The notes under the pieces were generated by a model. The model saw only the letters and a list, made by a program, of their open reading frames with translations, ran no database searches and was not told the origin of the DNA. Below are positions 1 to 5,813 of a stretch of DNA of 6,733 nucleotides, piece after piece. Source of the DNA: Gammaproteobacteria bacterium. GTDB lineage: Bacteria > Pseudomonadota > Gammaproteobacteria > Pseudomonadales > Pseudohongiellaceae. Location: assembly GCA_003451715.1 (NCBI GenBank), contig DMJN01000158.1:1-6733 (forward strand), read 5' to 3'. The translations under genes were made by a program, and so were the position numbers. Numbering within the stretch: the first letter of the stretch is position 1; every line of letters begins with the position of its first letter.

Positions 1-859
1 TACCCACCACCATGGTCTTACCAACCGCTTCGCTGGTGACACAGGCGCCCACCGGAAAACCACCTCCCAAGCCTTTGGCCAGCGCCATGACGTCCGGCGT
101 AACACTGTAGTGCTGATGGGCGAACAGTTTTCCACTACGACCAACGCCACATTGCACCTCATCCATCATCAGCACCAGGCCGTGCTCCTCACACAACCCT
201 TTCACCTGTTGCATGAATTCGGCACTGATGGGGCGAATGCCGCCTTCTCCCTGCACCGGTTCCAATATGATTCCTGCCGTATTGGCTCCGATAGCCTGCT
301 TCAGTTGCGACAGGTTTTCCCATTCCACCTGATCAAATCCGTAGTCCATGGGAATGAAGTTCTGCATGTGAGCTTCATTGCCTGCAGCCGCTAATGCCGC
401 CAGCGTGCGGCCGTGAAAGCTGTCGCTGAAACCGATAATCCGGTAACGATCGGCGTTACCACTGGCCACCTGGTAACCCCGAATAGCCTTGATACCAGCC
501 TCAATAGCCTCGGTACCGGAATTGGCAAAGAACACCCGGTCGGCGAAGCTGTGTTCGGTGAGTCGCTGGGCCAATCGTTCCGCTGCCGGGATCCGAAAAA
601 TATTGGACAGGTGCCAGAGCTTGCCTGCCTGTTCGTTTAACGCCGCGACAAGATGAGGATGGGCGTGACCGAAACTGGTAACGGCGATGCCGGATAGAAA
701 ATCCAGGTAAGCATCTCCCTCGGCGGTAAACAGTTCACTGCCCAGACCGTGTGTGAAAACCAGCTCATGAGGGGGGCTGTAATTGGGCCACAGTGCATCT
801 CTGGCACTGTCGGTCTTCGAATCCTTCCCGGCTGCAATACTGCCTGACGACTTCACCAT
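1..859 (-). CDS. Class III PLP-dependent aminotransferase, ArgD-like (partial, C-terminus beyond left edge)
   Basis: A fold-type I, class III aminotransferase that would move an amino group between an amino acid (ArgD enzymes use N-acetylornithine or related omega-amines) and 2-oxoglutarate in the cytoplasm. The reading frame is open for 286 codons and runs off the left edge; full-length relatives have about 400 residues. Visible motifs are the N-terminal GIAVTSFGHAHP (57-68), the phosphate-binding NSGTEA (113-118), SFHGRT (147-152), EPVQGEGG (200-207), the cofactor aspartate D233 in MMDEVQCGVGR, and the Schiff-base lysine K262 in ALAKGLGGGFP. The D-to-K distance of 29 residues matches ArgD. 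The gene diverges from an Lrp/AsnC regulator, so it may be that regulator's target. The exact substrate is uncertain: acetylornithine, succinylornithine, lysine or another omega-amine are all possible, and the substrate-defining C-terminal part is missing. The start is ATG at 859, or possibly GTG at 856 (see the ribosome-binding site). Confidence 0.9.
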   Translation of the reverse strand, partial: MVKSSGSIAAGKDSKTDSARDALWPNYSPPHELVFTHGLGSELFTAEGDAYLDFLSGIAVTSFGHAHPHLVAALNEQAGKLWHLSNIFRIPAAERLAQRLTEHSFADRVFFANSGTEAIEAGIKAIRGYQVASGNADRYRIIGFSDSFHGRTLAALAAAGNEAHMQNFIPMDYGFDQVEWENLSQLKQAIGANTAGIILEPVQGEGGIRPISAEFMQQVKGLCEEHGLVLMMDEVQCGVGRSGKLFAHQHYSVTPDVMALAKGLGGGFPVGACVTSEAVGKTMVVG

Positions 860-860
860 T

Positions 861-866
861 ACCTCC
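861..866 (-). promoter_or_regulatory. Strong Shine-Dalgarno GGAGGT, unusually close to the aminotransferase start
   Basis: On the minus strand GGAGGT is followed by A and then ATG (859), leaving a one-base gap, which is too short for normal initiation. The next codon, GTG at 856-854, is in frame and sits four bases after GGAGGT, a much better distance. The real start may therefore be GTG, giving a protein one residue shorter. No better start lies within the first codons downstream. Confidence 0.55.
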
Positions 867-877
867 AGCGAATAATA

Positions 878-911
878 TTTAGTACCATAGCGTACCAAGA
901 ACAGTACTAAA
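878..911. promoter_or_regulatory. Inverted repeat with three phased GTAC sites, candidate operator
   Basis: TTTAGTAC at 878-885 and GTACTAAA at 904-911 are perfect inverted copies with an 18-base spacer. A third GTAC (892-895) lies inside, so GTAC occurs at 882, 892 and 904, about one helical turn apart. The element sits 19-52 bases upstream of the aminotransferase start codon, where a bound regulator could block or position RNA polymerase. The divergent Lrp/AsnC regulator is the natural candidate binder because that family binds arrays of short dyads on one face of DNA. That assignment is inference; only the symmetry is seen. Confidence 0.4.
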
Positions 912-916
912 GGCGC

Positions 917-943
917 TATTTATCTCTTTCTATTTGATAAATA
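917..943. repeat. AT-rich inverted repeat in the divergent intergenic region
   Basis: TATTTATC at 917-924 and GATAAATA at 936-943 form an 8-bp perfect inverted repeat around an 11-base spacer. With one unpaired base it extends to GC/GC on the outside. It has no T tract and lies between two divergent gene starts, so it is unlikely to be a terminator. It may be another protein-binding dyad or chance symmetry in AT-rich DNA. Confidence 0.25.
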
Positions 944-955
944 AGCTGTTTTTAT

Positions 956-989
956 TTGACAGAAATTCCGAATTAAATTCGGATATACT
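956..989 (+). promoter_or_regulatory. Candidate promoter of the Lrp/AsnC-type regulator gene
   Basis: A perfect -35 consensus TTGACA (956-961) and a near-consensus -10 hexamer TATACT (984-989) face the regulator gene. The gap between them is 22 bases, longer than the usual 16-18, so either the promoter needs help, is poor, or one of the boxes is not used. A TATACT-driven transcript would start near 996 and give a leader of about 40 bases. The spacer is filled by the 967-983 palindrome. Confidence 0.4.
967..983. promoter_or_regulatory. Perfect 17-bp palindrome, probable Lrp/AsnC operator
   Basis: TCCGAATTAAATTCGGA is an 8-bp perfect dyad around a single central A (975). Its shape, with GC-containing flanks and an AT-rich centre, is like the roughly 15-bp dyads bound by Lrp/AsnC family dimers. 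It lies exactly between the candidate -35 and -10 boxes of the regulator gene, which would suit negative autoregulation. A further half-site, CGGAAT at 991-996, follows downstream. Binding by the neighbouring regulator is inferred from position and family behaviour. Confidence 0.55.
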
Positions 990-1035
990 GCGGAATATTT
1001 TAAAACAGGGTACTCTCAAATCAAAATAGCAGTTT

Positions 1036-1539
1036 ATGACGAATCTGAAGATCGACAAGATTGACCTGAAAATCCTCGAAGCCTTACAGGGCAACGGGCG
1101 CATCACCAACCAGCACCTGGCTGAGAAAGTCTGCCTGTCACCGAGTTCCTGTCTGCAGCGGGTCAGACGCCTGGAAAATGAGCAGGTTATTCGCTCCTAC
1201 CATGCCCGAATCGACCTGTCTCACATTGCCCGACACATTATGTATATCGCCACGATCTCTCTGAAGAACCACTTACAGAATGAGTTCAAGGCTTTCGAAA
1301 ATCTGGTGAAATCCATTCCCGAAGTCGTCGAATGCTATACCGTGAGTGGTGAGTCGGATTTCTTTATCCGCATCATCTGTGCCGACATGAACCGTTACCT
1401 GGAGATAAATGAGCAGTTGGTCAGTTCCAGCAGTAACCACGTAACTATCAACTCCTATGTGGTTATGAAGGAGAACAAGGCCTTCGAGACAGTGAATTTG
1501 AAGACCTTAAAAGATTCCGACTCACCAGGCCCAAGCTAG
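1036..1539 (+). CDS. Lrp/AsnC family transcriptional regulator
   Basis: A 167-residue DNA-binding regulator of the feast/famine family, which usually binds as dimers to octamers and responds to an amino acid. The N-terminal winged helix-turn-helix covers about residues 7-58: IDLKILEALQGNGRIT, then LAEKVCLSPSSCLQRVRRL with the recognition helix around 35-46. A short linker strand (RSYHARID) follows, then the RAM ligand-binding and oligomerisation domain at about 68-146, whose turn VSGESDFFIRI (103-113) corresponds to the effector-binding loop (TGDYD-like in classic Lrp). Residues 147-167 form a polar tail beyond the usual end. The start is ATG 1036; an in-frame TAG at 1027 excludes longer forms. 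There is no good Shine-Dalgarno upstream, so translation may be weak. It diverges from the aminotransferase, which is the likely target, and the 967-983 palindrome is a likely self-operator. The ligand is unknown; an amino acid handled by the aminotransferase is plausible. Confidence 0.93.
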   Translation: MTNLKIDKIDLKILEALQGNGRITNQHLAEKVCLSPSSCLQRVRRLENEQVIRSYHARIDLSHIARHIMYIATISLKNHLQNEFKAFENLVKSIPEVVECYTVSGESDFFIRIICADMNRYLEINEQLVSSSSNHVTINSYVVMKENKAFETVNLKTLKDSDSPGPS

Positions 1540-1585
1540 GGATGTTCTGAACAAGTAACACTTCTTAGGGATTCATATTTCTTCT

Positions 1586-3979
1586 ATGCCGCGTCCAGTA
1601 AAACTTGTACTCGTTATAGTGTTTATCCTGGCTCTTGCTGTAATGGCACTTCTAGCATGGCCTCTGCTGTTTGTTTCCCCGCTGGCAACTTCTTATCTCA
1701 ATGATGCTGGTTTGCGGCTGGAAGCAGTGTCTGGATTGGACATTGGCTGGGAAGCTGCGCATTTAGAACAACTGGTCATCAGCAATTCCAGCTTGCAATT
1801 AACCGCAAGGGATTTGAGCGCCACATTTACCATTTCGGAATTAGCACGGCGCAGAATCCAGTCCGTCACCATTGAAGCGATTGAAATCGCAATGCTGGAA
1901 ACCAACCAACAGTCGGTGTCTACGGATACCCCTCCTACACTAAGCGCTGCGCTACAGGCAATTGAAAGCGTGGCCGTGGACAGCATTCAGTTGGATGAAG
2001 TTGCCTTACTGTTTGGCGGTGATCGCGCCATGCTGCAGATGAATTTGCAGACCCAACCGGTGGAGGTACGCGGTAATGCCAGTCTCACGCGCTTACCGGA
2101 GACTTCTCTACAGTTTGAAATCCGACGAGATGGCCCCGGCGGACTTTCCGGTGATATCGCTCTACACAGTGATGACCAGGATGTGACGAATGCATTACTG
2201 CGAGTCGATGTAAATGCCGCGTTCGAGGAACAATCCCTTGAGTTAAGCATAGACTCGACTGTCTCTCTCGAGTCACTTTCGGCCGCCAGCCCGCCGATTG
2301 AGCTCATGAATCTTGTAGAATTCGCCAGCGATGCGCTTACTCTCAACGCAGCGGTATCCCTCGAGGAACCGCTTGGTAATCTAACACTACGTGGTGTTGA
2401 TCTCAGCTTCGACAATCCTGCCCATGAACTGCAATGGTCCCTGGCGATGGATACGGGACCGGCAACGGTGCAAACCGCACTGCCGATCTCCGTGCAAGGC
2501 AAGCTGAATGAGCTCAACCCAATTTTCGAAATCTCGTCGCCCCTGCTGTTTTCGAGACTGAATCTTCGTAATGAAAACCTGATTACTGAATTGGATATTC
2601 AGCTCAACGATGCGACGCTTAATTGTGGCAGCCCGTCGGAATGTTTCGGTGATGCCATCCTGAATGCGCAAGCTAACACCCTGCAAAGTAGCTCATTTAG
2701 TGCAGACGGTATAATTCTGGAAGGCAGAACTAATCTGGAATACACGGATCAGTACGTGATTCTGTCAGCTGCAAATCTGGCGCTGCAGGCACCCAATGTC
2801 AACAGTAATGACCTGCAGGGCAGCCTGGATCTATCGCTAGAAAACCTCAACATCATACTGGCTGAGGTATCCCGTGCACAGATGAGCTTCAGGAGTAACG
2901 CAATGCTGGTCGATGCAGGAGGCTTAAAACCCAGAAATCCAACGGTATCGGGTTTACTCAATTTTTTCGAAGACCAGCTGGCAGGAACAGCAGAACTGAC
3001 CCTGAATAATCAGCTTTCACTCAATGCCAGCTTCAATCATCATCTGCTTGATACCAGTGGTCGAGCCGAGATTGAGCTGCCAGCCTATGCCTTCAGTGAG
3101 CTGACGCCACTATCTGGCCTGCTTGAACAATCACTGATCACGGGTGATATCCTGGGCGGCAGCATGGCTGGGCGTACAGAAATTCGCTGGGATCAGGACG
3201 ACACCGGTGCCTGGCAGTTTGCAGGACCACTCACTCTCTCGCTGGATAACATCAGCGGTTTTGTCGATGACACCTTCTTCGTCGACCTGCAAACCGAAGT
3301 GTCCGCAGAAGTTGTACCACTCTTGTCGATTCGCTCCTCAGATGAGTTGCTCGCCAGTCTGGCTACCATCGATGTGGGTCTGCCGGTTCGCAACACCACC
3401 TGGCGCTACGGATTCAACAGCACCAATCAGGAAATACGCCTTCATGAGCTGACCAGTGAAGTACTGGGGGGATTGGTCTCGATTCCTCAATTCAACTACA
3501 GCGCGCTGAGAGACAGCAACGACCTGGAGGTGGTGCTCAGCGATATGGATTTGAACACCATTGTGGAACTGGCGGAGTATCCAGAGCTGTACGTGGATGG
3601 CGCGATTAGCGGGTACCTGCCCATCAGTTTACAGGGGGGAAAATTGATAATCGAACAGGGCCTGGTTGCCGCCCTGAATCCCGGCGGCTCGATTCGCTAC
3701 ACCCCTGCCAACCCGGTGCCCAGCAGCAATCCCACCGTGCAGCTGGTTAACGATGCTCTGTCGAATTACCAATACCGCACAATGGATACGGAAGTTTATT
3801 ACGATGACAATGGTGACCTCACCATGGAGGTGCAGTTGCGGGGCATTAATCCGGACATGAATGGCGGGCAGCCGATTAACCTGAATGTAAACATATCGGA
3901 CAACATCCCCTCCCTGCTGAGAAGCCTGCAGGCAAGCCGGGTGATTACCGATGCGCTGGAGGAGTCATTAAGCCGCTGA
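1586..3979 (+). CDS. ydbH: YdbH-like AsmA-family protein, intermembrane phospholipid transport
   Basis: A 797-residue homologue of E. coli YdbH (about 880 residues). In E. coli YdbH works redundantly with TamB and YhdP as an inner-membrane-anchored, periplasm-spanning beta-rich bridge that carries phospholipids toward the outer membrane. Older databases label the family 'dicarboxylate transport', which is misleading. Seen here: a single N-terminal membrane helix (about 6-30), then a long, mostly beta region rich in alternating hydrophobic/polar strands, Leu, Ser and Asn. The conserved C-terminal part has ISGYLPISLQGGKLIIEQG (about 673-691), PGGSIRY, and a final NIPSLLRSLQASRVI helix. Identification rests on this C-terminal pattern plus the two downstream partner genes. 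The only cysteines are C347 and C353. The start is ATG 1586, just before the membrane segment; the Shine-Dalgarno is weak. The gene begins 46 bases after the regulator stop, so readthrough from it is possible. Confidence 0.88.
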   Translation: MPRPVKLVLVIVFILALAVMALLAWPLLFVSPLATSYLNDAGLRLEAVSGLDIGWEAAHLEQLVISNSSLQLTARDLSATFTISELARRRIQSVTIEAIEIAMLETNQQSVSTDTPPTLSAALQAIESVAVDSIQLDEVALLFGGDRAMLQMNLQTQPVEVRGNASLTRLPETSLQFEIRRDGPGGLSGDIALHSDDQDVTNALLRVDVNAAFEEQSLELSIDSTVSLESLSAASPPIELMNLVEFASDALTLNAAVSLEEPLGNLTLRGVDLSFDNPAHELQWSLAMDTGPATVQTALPISVQGKLNELNPIFEISSPLLFSRLNLRNENLITELDIQLNDATLNCGSPSECFGDAILNAQANTLQSSSFSADGIILEGRTNLEYTDQYVILSAANLALQAPNVNSNDLQGSLDLSLENLNIILAEVSRAQMSFRSNAMLVDAGGLKPRNPTVSGLLNFFEDQLAGTAELTLNNQLSLNASFNHHLLDTSGRAEIELPAYAFSELTPLSGLLEQSLITGDILGGSMAGRTEIRWDQDDTGAWQFAGPLTLSLDNISGFVDDTFFVDLQTEVSAEVVPLLSIRSSDELLASLATIDVGLPVRNTTWRYGFNSTNQEIRLHELTSEVLGGLVSIPQFNYSALRDSNDLEVVLSDMDLNTIVELAEYPELYVDGAISGYLPISLQGGKLIIEQGLVAALNPGGSIRYTPANPVPSSNPTVQLVNDALSNYQYRTMDTEVYYDDNGDLTMEVQLRGINPDMNGGQPINLNVNISDNIPSLLRSLQASRVITDALEESLSR

Positions 3980-4080
3980 TAATACTGTCTGGAGTTTTCC
4001 CGGCAATGAAGCGTATTCAGGAAAGATTCAGCTAATTAGGGTAAGCTGTACTGCATTGGCGATAATTGAGATTGATCCAT
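3980..4080. other. 101-base gap between the ydbH and ynbE homologues
   Basis: The gap contains no strong hairpin followed by T residues. A 5-bp stem (CAGCT 4029-4033 with AGCTG 4044-4048) is too weak to call. GATAAT at 4061-4066 resembles a -10 box but has no convincing -35 partner. The gap is long for an operon in which the other junction is only 22 bases, so an internal promoter or processing site is possible but not shown. Confidence 0.3.
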
Positions 4081-4275
4081 ATGAAGAAATACCTATGCTT
4101 ATGCGCACTATCTCTCGGCGGATTAATTCTTTCAAGCTGCACACCCACCGTACAGGTGGCGGTACCCAATGAACCCATTACGATTAATCTCAATGTGCGC
4201 ATCGAGCACGAGATTCGCGTGCAGGTTGAAGAAGAGCTTGACGACATCTTTACATTAGACAGTGGCTTGTTTTAG
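4081..4275 (+). CDS. ynbE: YnbE-like small outer-membrane lipoprotein
   Basis: A 64-residue lipoprotein precursor. The signal sequence is MKKYLCLCALSLGGLILSSC with lipobox LSSC, so the lipidated residue is Cys20. Position +2 is Thr, not Asp, which favours export to the outer membrane by Lol. The 45-residue mature part carries VPNEPITINLNVRIEHEI, very close to the PITIN-NV-IEHEI core of E. coli YnbE, followed by an acidic stretch (VEEELDDIF) and a terminal LF. In E. coli YnbE multimers stack by beta-strand pairing and join the C-terminal end of YdbH, completing the bridge to the outer membrane. ATG 4081 is preferred over the in-frame TTG at 4066, because it places the lysines directly before the hydrophobic core and has a modest GAGA motif at 4068-4071. 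It lies downstream of the ydbH homologue and upstream of the ydbL homologue. Confidence 0.92.
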   Translation: MKKYLCLCALSLGGLILSSCTPTVQVAVPNEPITINLNVRIEHEIRVQVEEELDDIFTLDSGLF

Positions 4276-4283
4276 GGCTTGTG

Positions 4284-4289
4284 AGAGGA
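4284..4289 (+). promoter_or_regulatory. Shine-Dalgarno of the ydbL homologue
   Basis: AGAGGA ends eight bases before ATG 4298. This supports that start over the in-frame GTG at 4262, which would put 12 polar residues before the signal peptide and overlap the ynbE reading frame. Confidence 0.75.
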
Positions 4290-4297
4290 ATCTGACT

Positions 4298-4633
4298 ATG
4301 AAGAAATTGGTTCACAGCACCGCTACCCTGTTTCTGCTACTGCTGCTGATTCCCGCCGCCCATGCGATTACCCTACAGGAGGCCAAAGCTGATGGTTTGG
4401 TGGGTGAGCAACGCGACGGCTACGTGGGGTTAGTAGTCGATAACGCAGCTTCAGACGTGGTGGCGTTGGTGCGTGATGTCAATTCTCAACGCCGGCAACG
4501 CTATCAGCAGATTGCTCAGCAAAATGACATTACCATTGAGCAGGTCGCTGCTGTCGCCTACGAGCGAGCGGTCGAAGCGACTCAGTCCGGCCACTTTTTA
4601 CAAAACGCCAGCGGAGACTGGGTTAGAAAGTAA
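4298..4633 (+). CDS. ydbL: YdbL-like periplasmic DUF1318 protein
   Basis: A 111-residue secreted protein. The signal peptide is MKKLVHSTATLFLLLLLIPA-AHA with a likely signal peptidase I cut after Ala23 (AHA/ITLQ). The mature part matches the DUF1318/YdbL pattern: ITLQEAKADGLVGEQRDGYVG near the start, then a helical VNSQRRQRYQQIAQQNDIT segment (about 68-86), and a C-terminal GDWVRK ending. In E. coli YdbL is a periplasmic helper thought to act as a chaperone that keeps YnbE from multimerising wrongly. The gene starts 22 bases after the ynbE stop with a good ribosome-binding site, consistent with co-transcription. Its stop codon is only four bases from the end of the convergent dehydrogenase gene. 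Confidence 0.92.
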   Translation: MKKLVHSTATLFLLLLLIPAAHAITLQEAKADGLVGEQRDGYVGLVVDNAASDVVALVRDVNSQRRQRYQQIAQQNDITIEQVAAVAYERAVEATQSGHFLQNASGDWVRK

Positions 4634-4637
4634 GCAA

Positions 4638-5786
4638 TCAGTCGAAATGCAGTTTCGAGCGATTCAGTTCCTCGATCGACCTGCATCCCATCAGAATCAT
4701 ATCTCTTTCGATTTCTTCCCGCAGCCGGGTTAGTGCCCGCTCGACAGCAGGTTGCCCACCGGCAGCGAGTGCATACAGGTAACCCCGCCCGACCATACAA
4801 GCCTTGGCCCCCATGGCCAGCGCCTTGAGGACATGGGTACCACGACGCACACCACCGTCCACGATGATTTCGATTTCGTCGCCTACCGCGTCGACAATGG
4901 GGCCGAGTTGATCGAATGGTGCGGTCGAGCCGTCCAGTTGGCGGCCGCCATGATTGGAGATCATCACGGCACTGGCTCCAACGTCCACGGCCCGTCTGGC
5001 ATCTTCCACCGACATCACACCCTTGATCGCAAAAGGACCTCCCCAGCGCTCAATCGCCTGCTCGGCATCCTTCCAGGTGAGGGATCGGTCAAACTGGTTA
5101 TTTATATATTCAATGATGGAACTCAGCTCGCCTGTGCCCTCGTCTATCTTGCCCGCCACGTTTGCCAGTTCGAATTTTCTGCGCAATAGATAATTCATGC
5201 TCCAACTGGGATGGGTCGCAAAGCTTAACAGACTCTTGAGGGTAAACTTCGGCGGAATAGTCATCCCGGTGTAGAGATCCTTCTCTCGATTGCCCGCCAC
5301 CAGTGTATCCACGGTCAGGCAGATGGCTGAATAGTTCGCCTCTTTACAGCGGTCGATAAAATCCCAACTGAGCCCCCGGTCCTTGTGAATGTAGAGCTGA
5401 AAACACTTCGGGCCAGGCGTGCTCGTGCCGACTTCCTCGATACTGGTGGTTGAAAGCGAAGACAGGCTGTACATGGTCTTAAGTTTATGGGCGGCTCGTG
5501 CTACGGCATGCTCGCCTTCGTGGTGAAACAGGCGGCTCATGGCAGTGGGTGAACAGAACACCGGCCAGTCTATATCCTGTCCCAGCACGTTGACGCCGAG
5601 CTCCATTCCGGTTAGATCAGCCAGGGCATTGGGGATCAGGCGGCAATTATCGAAGGCTTCTATATTACGCCTGAGTGTAACCTCGTCATCCGCCCCACCG
5701 TCGATATAGTGAAACAAAGGTGCCGGAAGTCTCTTTTTAGCTGCCTTCCGAAAATCCGACGTGTTGTGACAGTCTTTTATACCCAA
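4638..5786 (-). CDS. FMN-dependent alpha-hydroxy-acid dehydrogenase (L-lactate dehydrogenase-like)
   Basis: A 382-residue TIM-barrel flavoenzyme of the LldD/glycolate oxidase family that oxidises an L-2-hydroxy acid to the 2-oxo acid. The expected active-site set is present: Y27 (HYIDGGADDE), Y132 (QLY), D160 (LTVDT), R167 (GNREKD), K255 (AIKGV), the catalytic base H279 and substrate-binding R282 (SNHGGRQLDG), the FMN phosphate motif DGGVRRG (310-316) and GRGY (333-336). A82 and L111 fall at the positions of Ala198 and Leu230 of flavocytochrome b2, rather than the Trp of glycolate oxidase, which hints at lactate or a bulkier hydroxy acid instead of glycolate (alignment from memory). There is no cytochrome b5 domain or signal peptide, so it is cytoplasmic or peripheral to the inner membrane. 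The start is TTG 5786, preceded by an in-frame TAA and a well-placed Shine-Dalgarno. It lies 27 bases downstream of the transporter gene, probably in one operon. The exact substrate is not determined. Confidence 0.93.
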   Translation of the reverse strand: MGIKDCHNTSDFRKAAKKRLPAPLFHYIDGGADDEVTLRRNIEAFDNCRLIPNALADLTGMELGVNVLGQDIDWPVFCSPTAMSRLFHHEGEHAVARAAHKLKTMYSLSSLSTTSIEEVGTSTPGPKCFQLYIHKDRGLSWDFIDRCKEANYSAICLTVDTLVAGNREKDLYTGMTIPPKFTLKSLLSFATHPSWSMNYLLRRKFELANVAGKIDEGTGELSSIIEYINNQFDRSLTWKDAEQAIERWGGPFAIKGVMSVEDARRAVDVGASAVMISNHGGRQLDGSTAPFDQLGPIVDAVGDEIEIIVDGGVRRGTHVLKALAMGAKACMVGRGYLYALAAGGQPAVERALTRLREEIERDMILMGCRSIEELNRSKLHFD

Positions 5787-5793
5787 GTCGTTT

Positions 5794-5800
5794 ACCTCTT
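5794..5800 (-). promoter_or_regulatory. Shine-Dalgarno that fixes the TTG start of the dehydrogenase
   Basis: On the minus strand AAGAGGT lies seven bases before TTG (5786-5784). There is an in-frame TAA just upstream of it. No ATG or GTG occurs in frame before the conserved HYIDGG segment; the first in-frame ATG is codon 61. TTG is therefore the only reasonable start. Confidence 0.75.
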
Positions 5801-5813
5801 ACTTTGTTAGCTG

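Noticed and set aside
872..898. Minus-strand promoter TTGGTA...TATTAT for the aminotransferase
   Set aside because: The spacer is only 15 bases, the -35 is poor, and transcription would start at about the ribosome-binding site. The true promoter is not identifiable by eye.
1987..2517. Long minus-strand open frame opposite the ydbH homologue
   Set aside because: It is a Ser/Arg-rich shadow frame without domain features, fully inside a gene whose product and neighbours are recognised.
1586..3979. Annotation of the large protein as a dicarboxylate transporter
   Set aside because: That is a legacy family name. The protein has one membrane helix and a long periplasmic beta-rich region, not a polytopic transporter, and its partners are ynbE and ydbL homologues.
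4006..4035. Nine-codon ORF (MKRIQERFS) with GGAG upstream in the ydbH-ynbE gap
   Set aside because: It is very short, the GGAG is 11 bases from the ATG, and nothing else supports translation.
4642..4658. Hairpin TCGAAA-TGCAG-TTTCGA as a bidirectional terminator between convergent genes
   Set aside because: It is a short 6-bp AT-rich stem inside the last codons of the dehydrogenase with no T tract on either strand; it is more likely chance symmetry in coding DNA.
4752..5189. Plus-strand open frame of about 145 codons opposite the dehydrogenase
   Set aside because: It is the antisense of well-conserved catalytic motifs, with a composition typical of a shadow frame and no recognisable domain.
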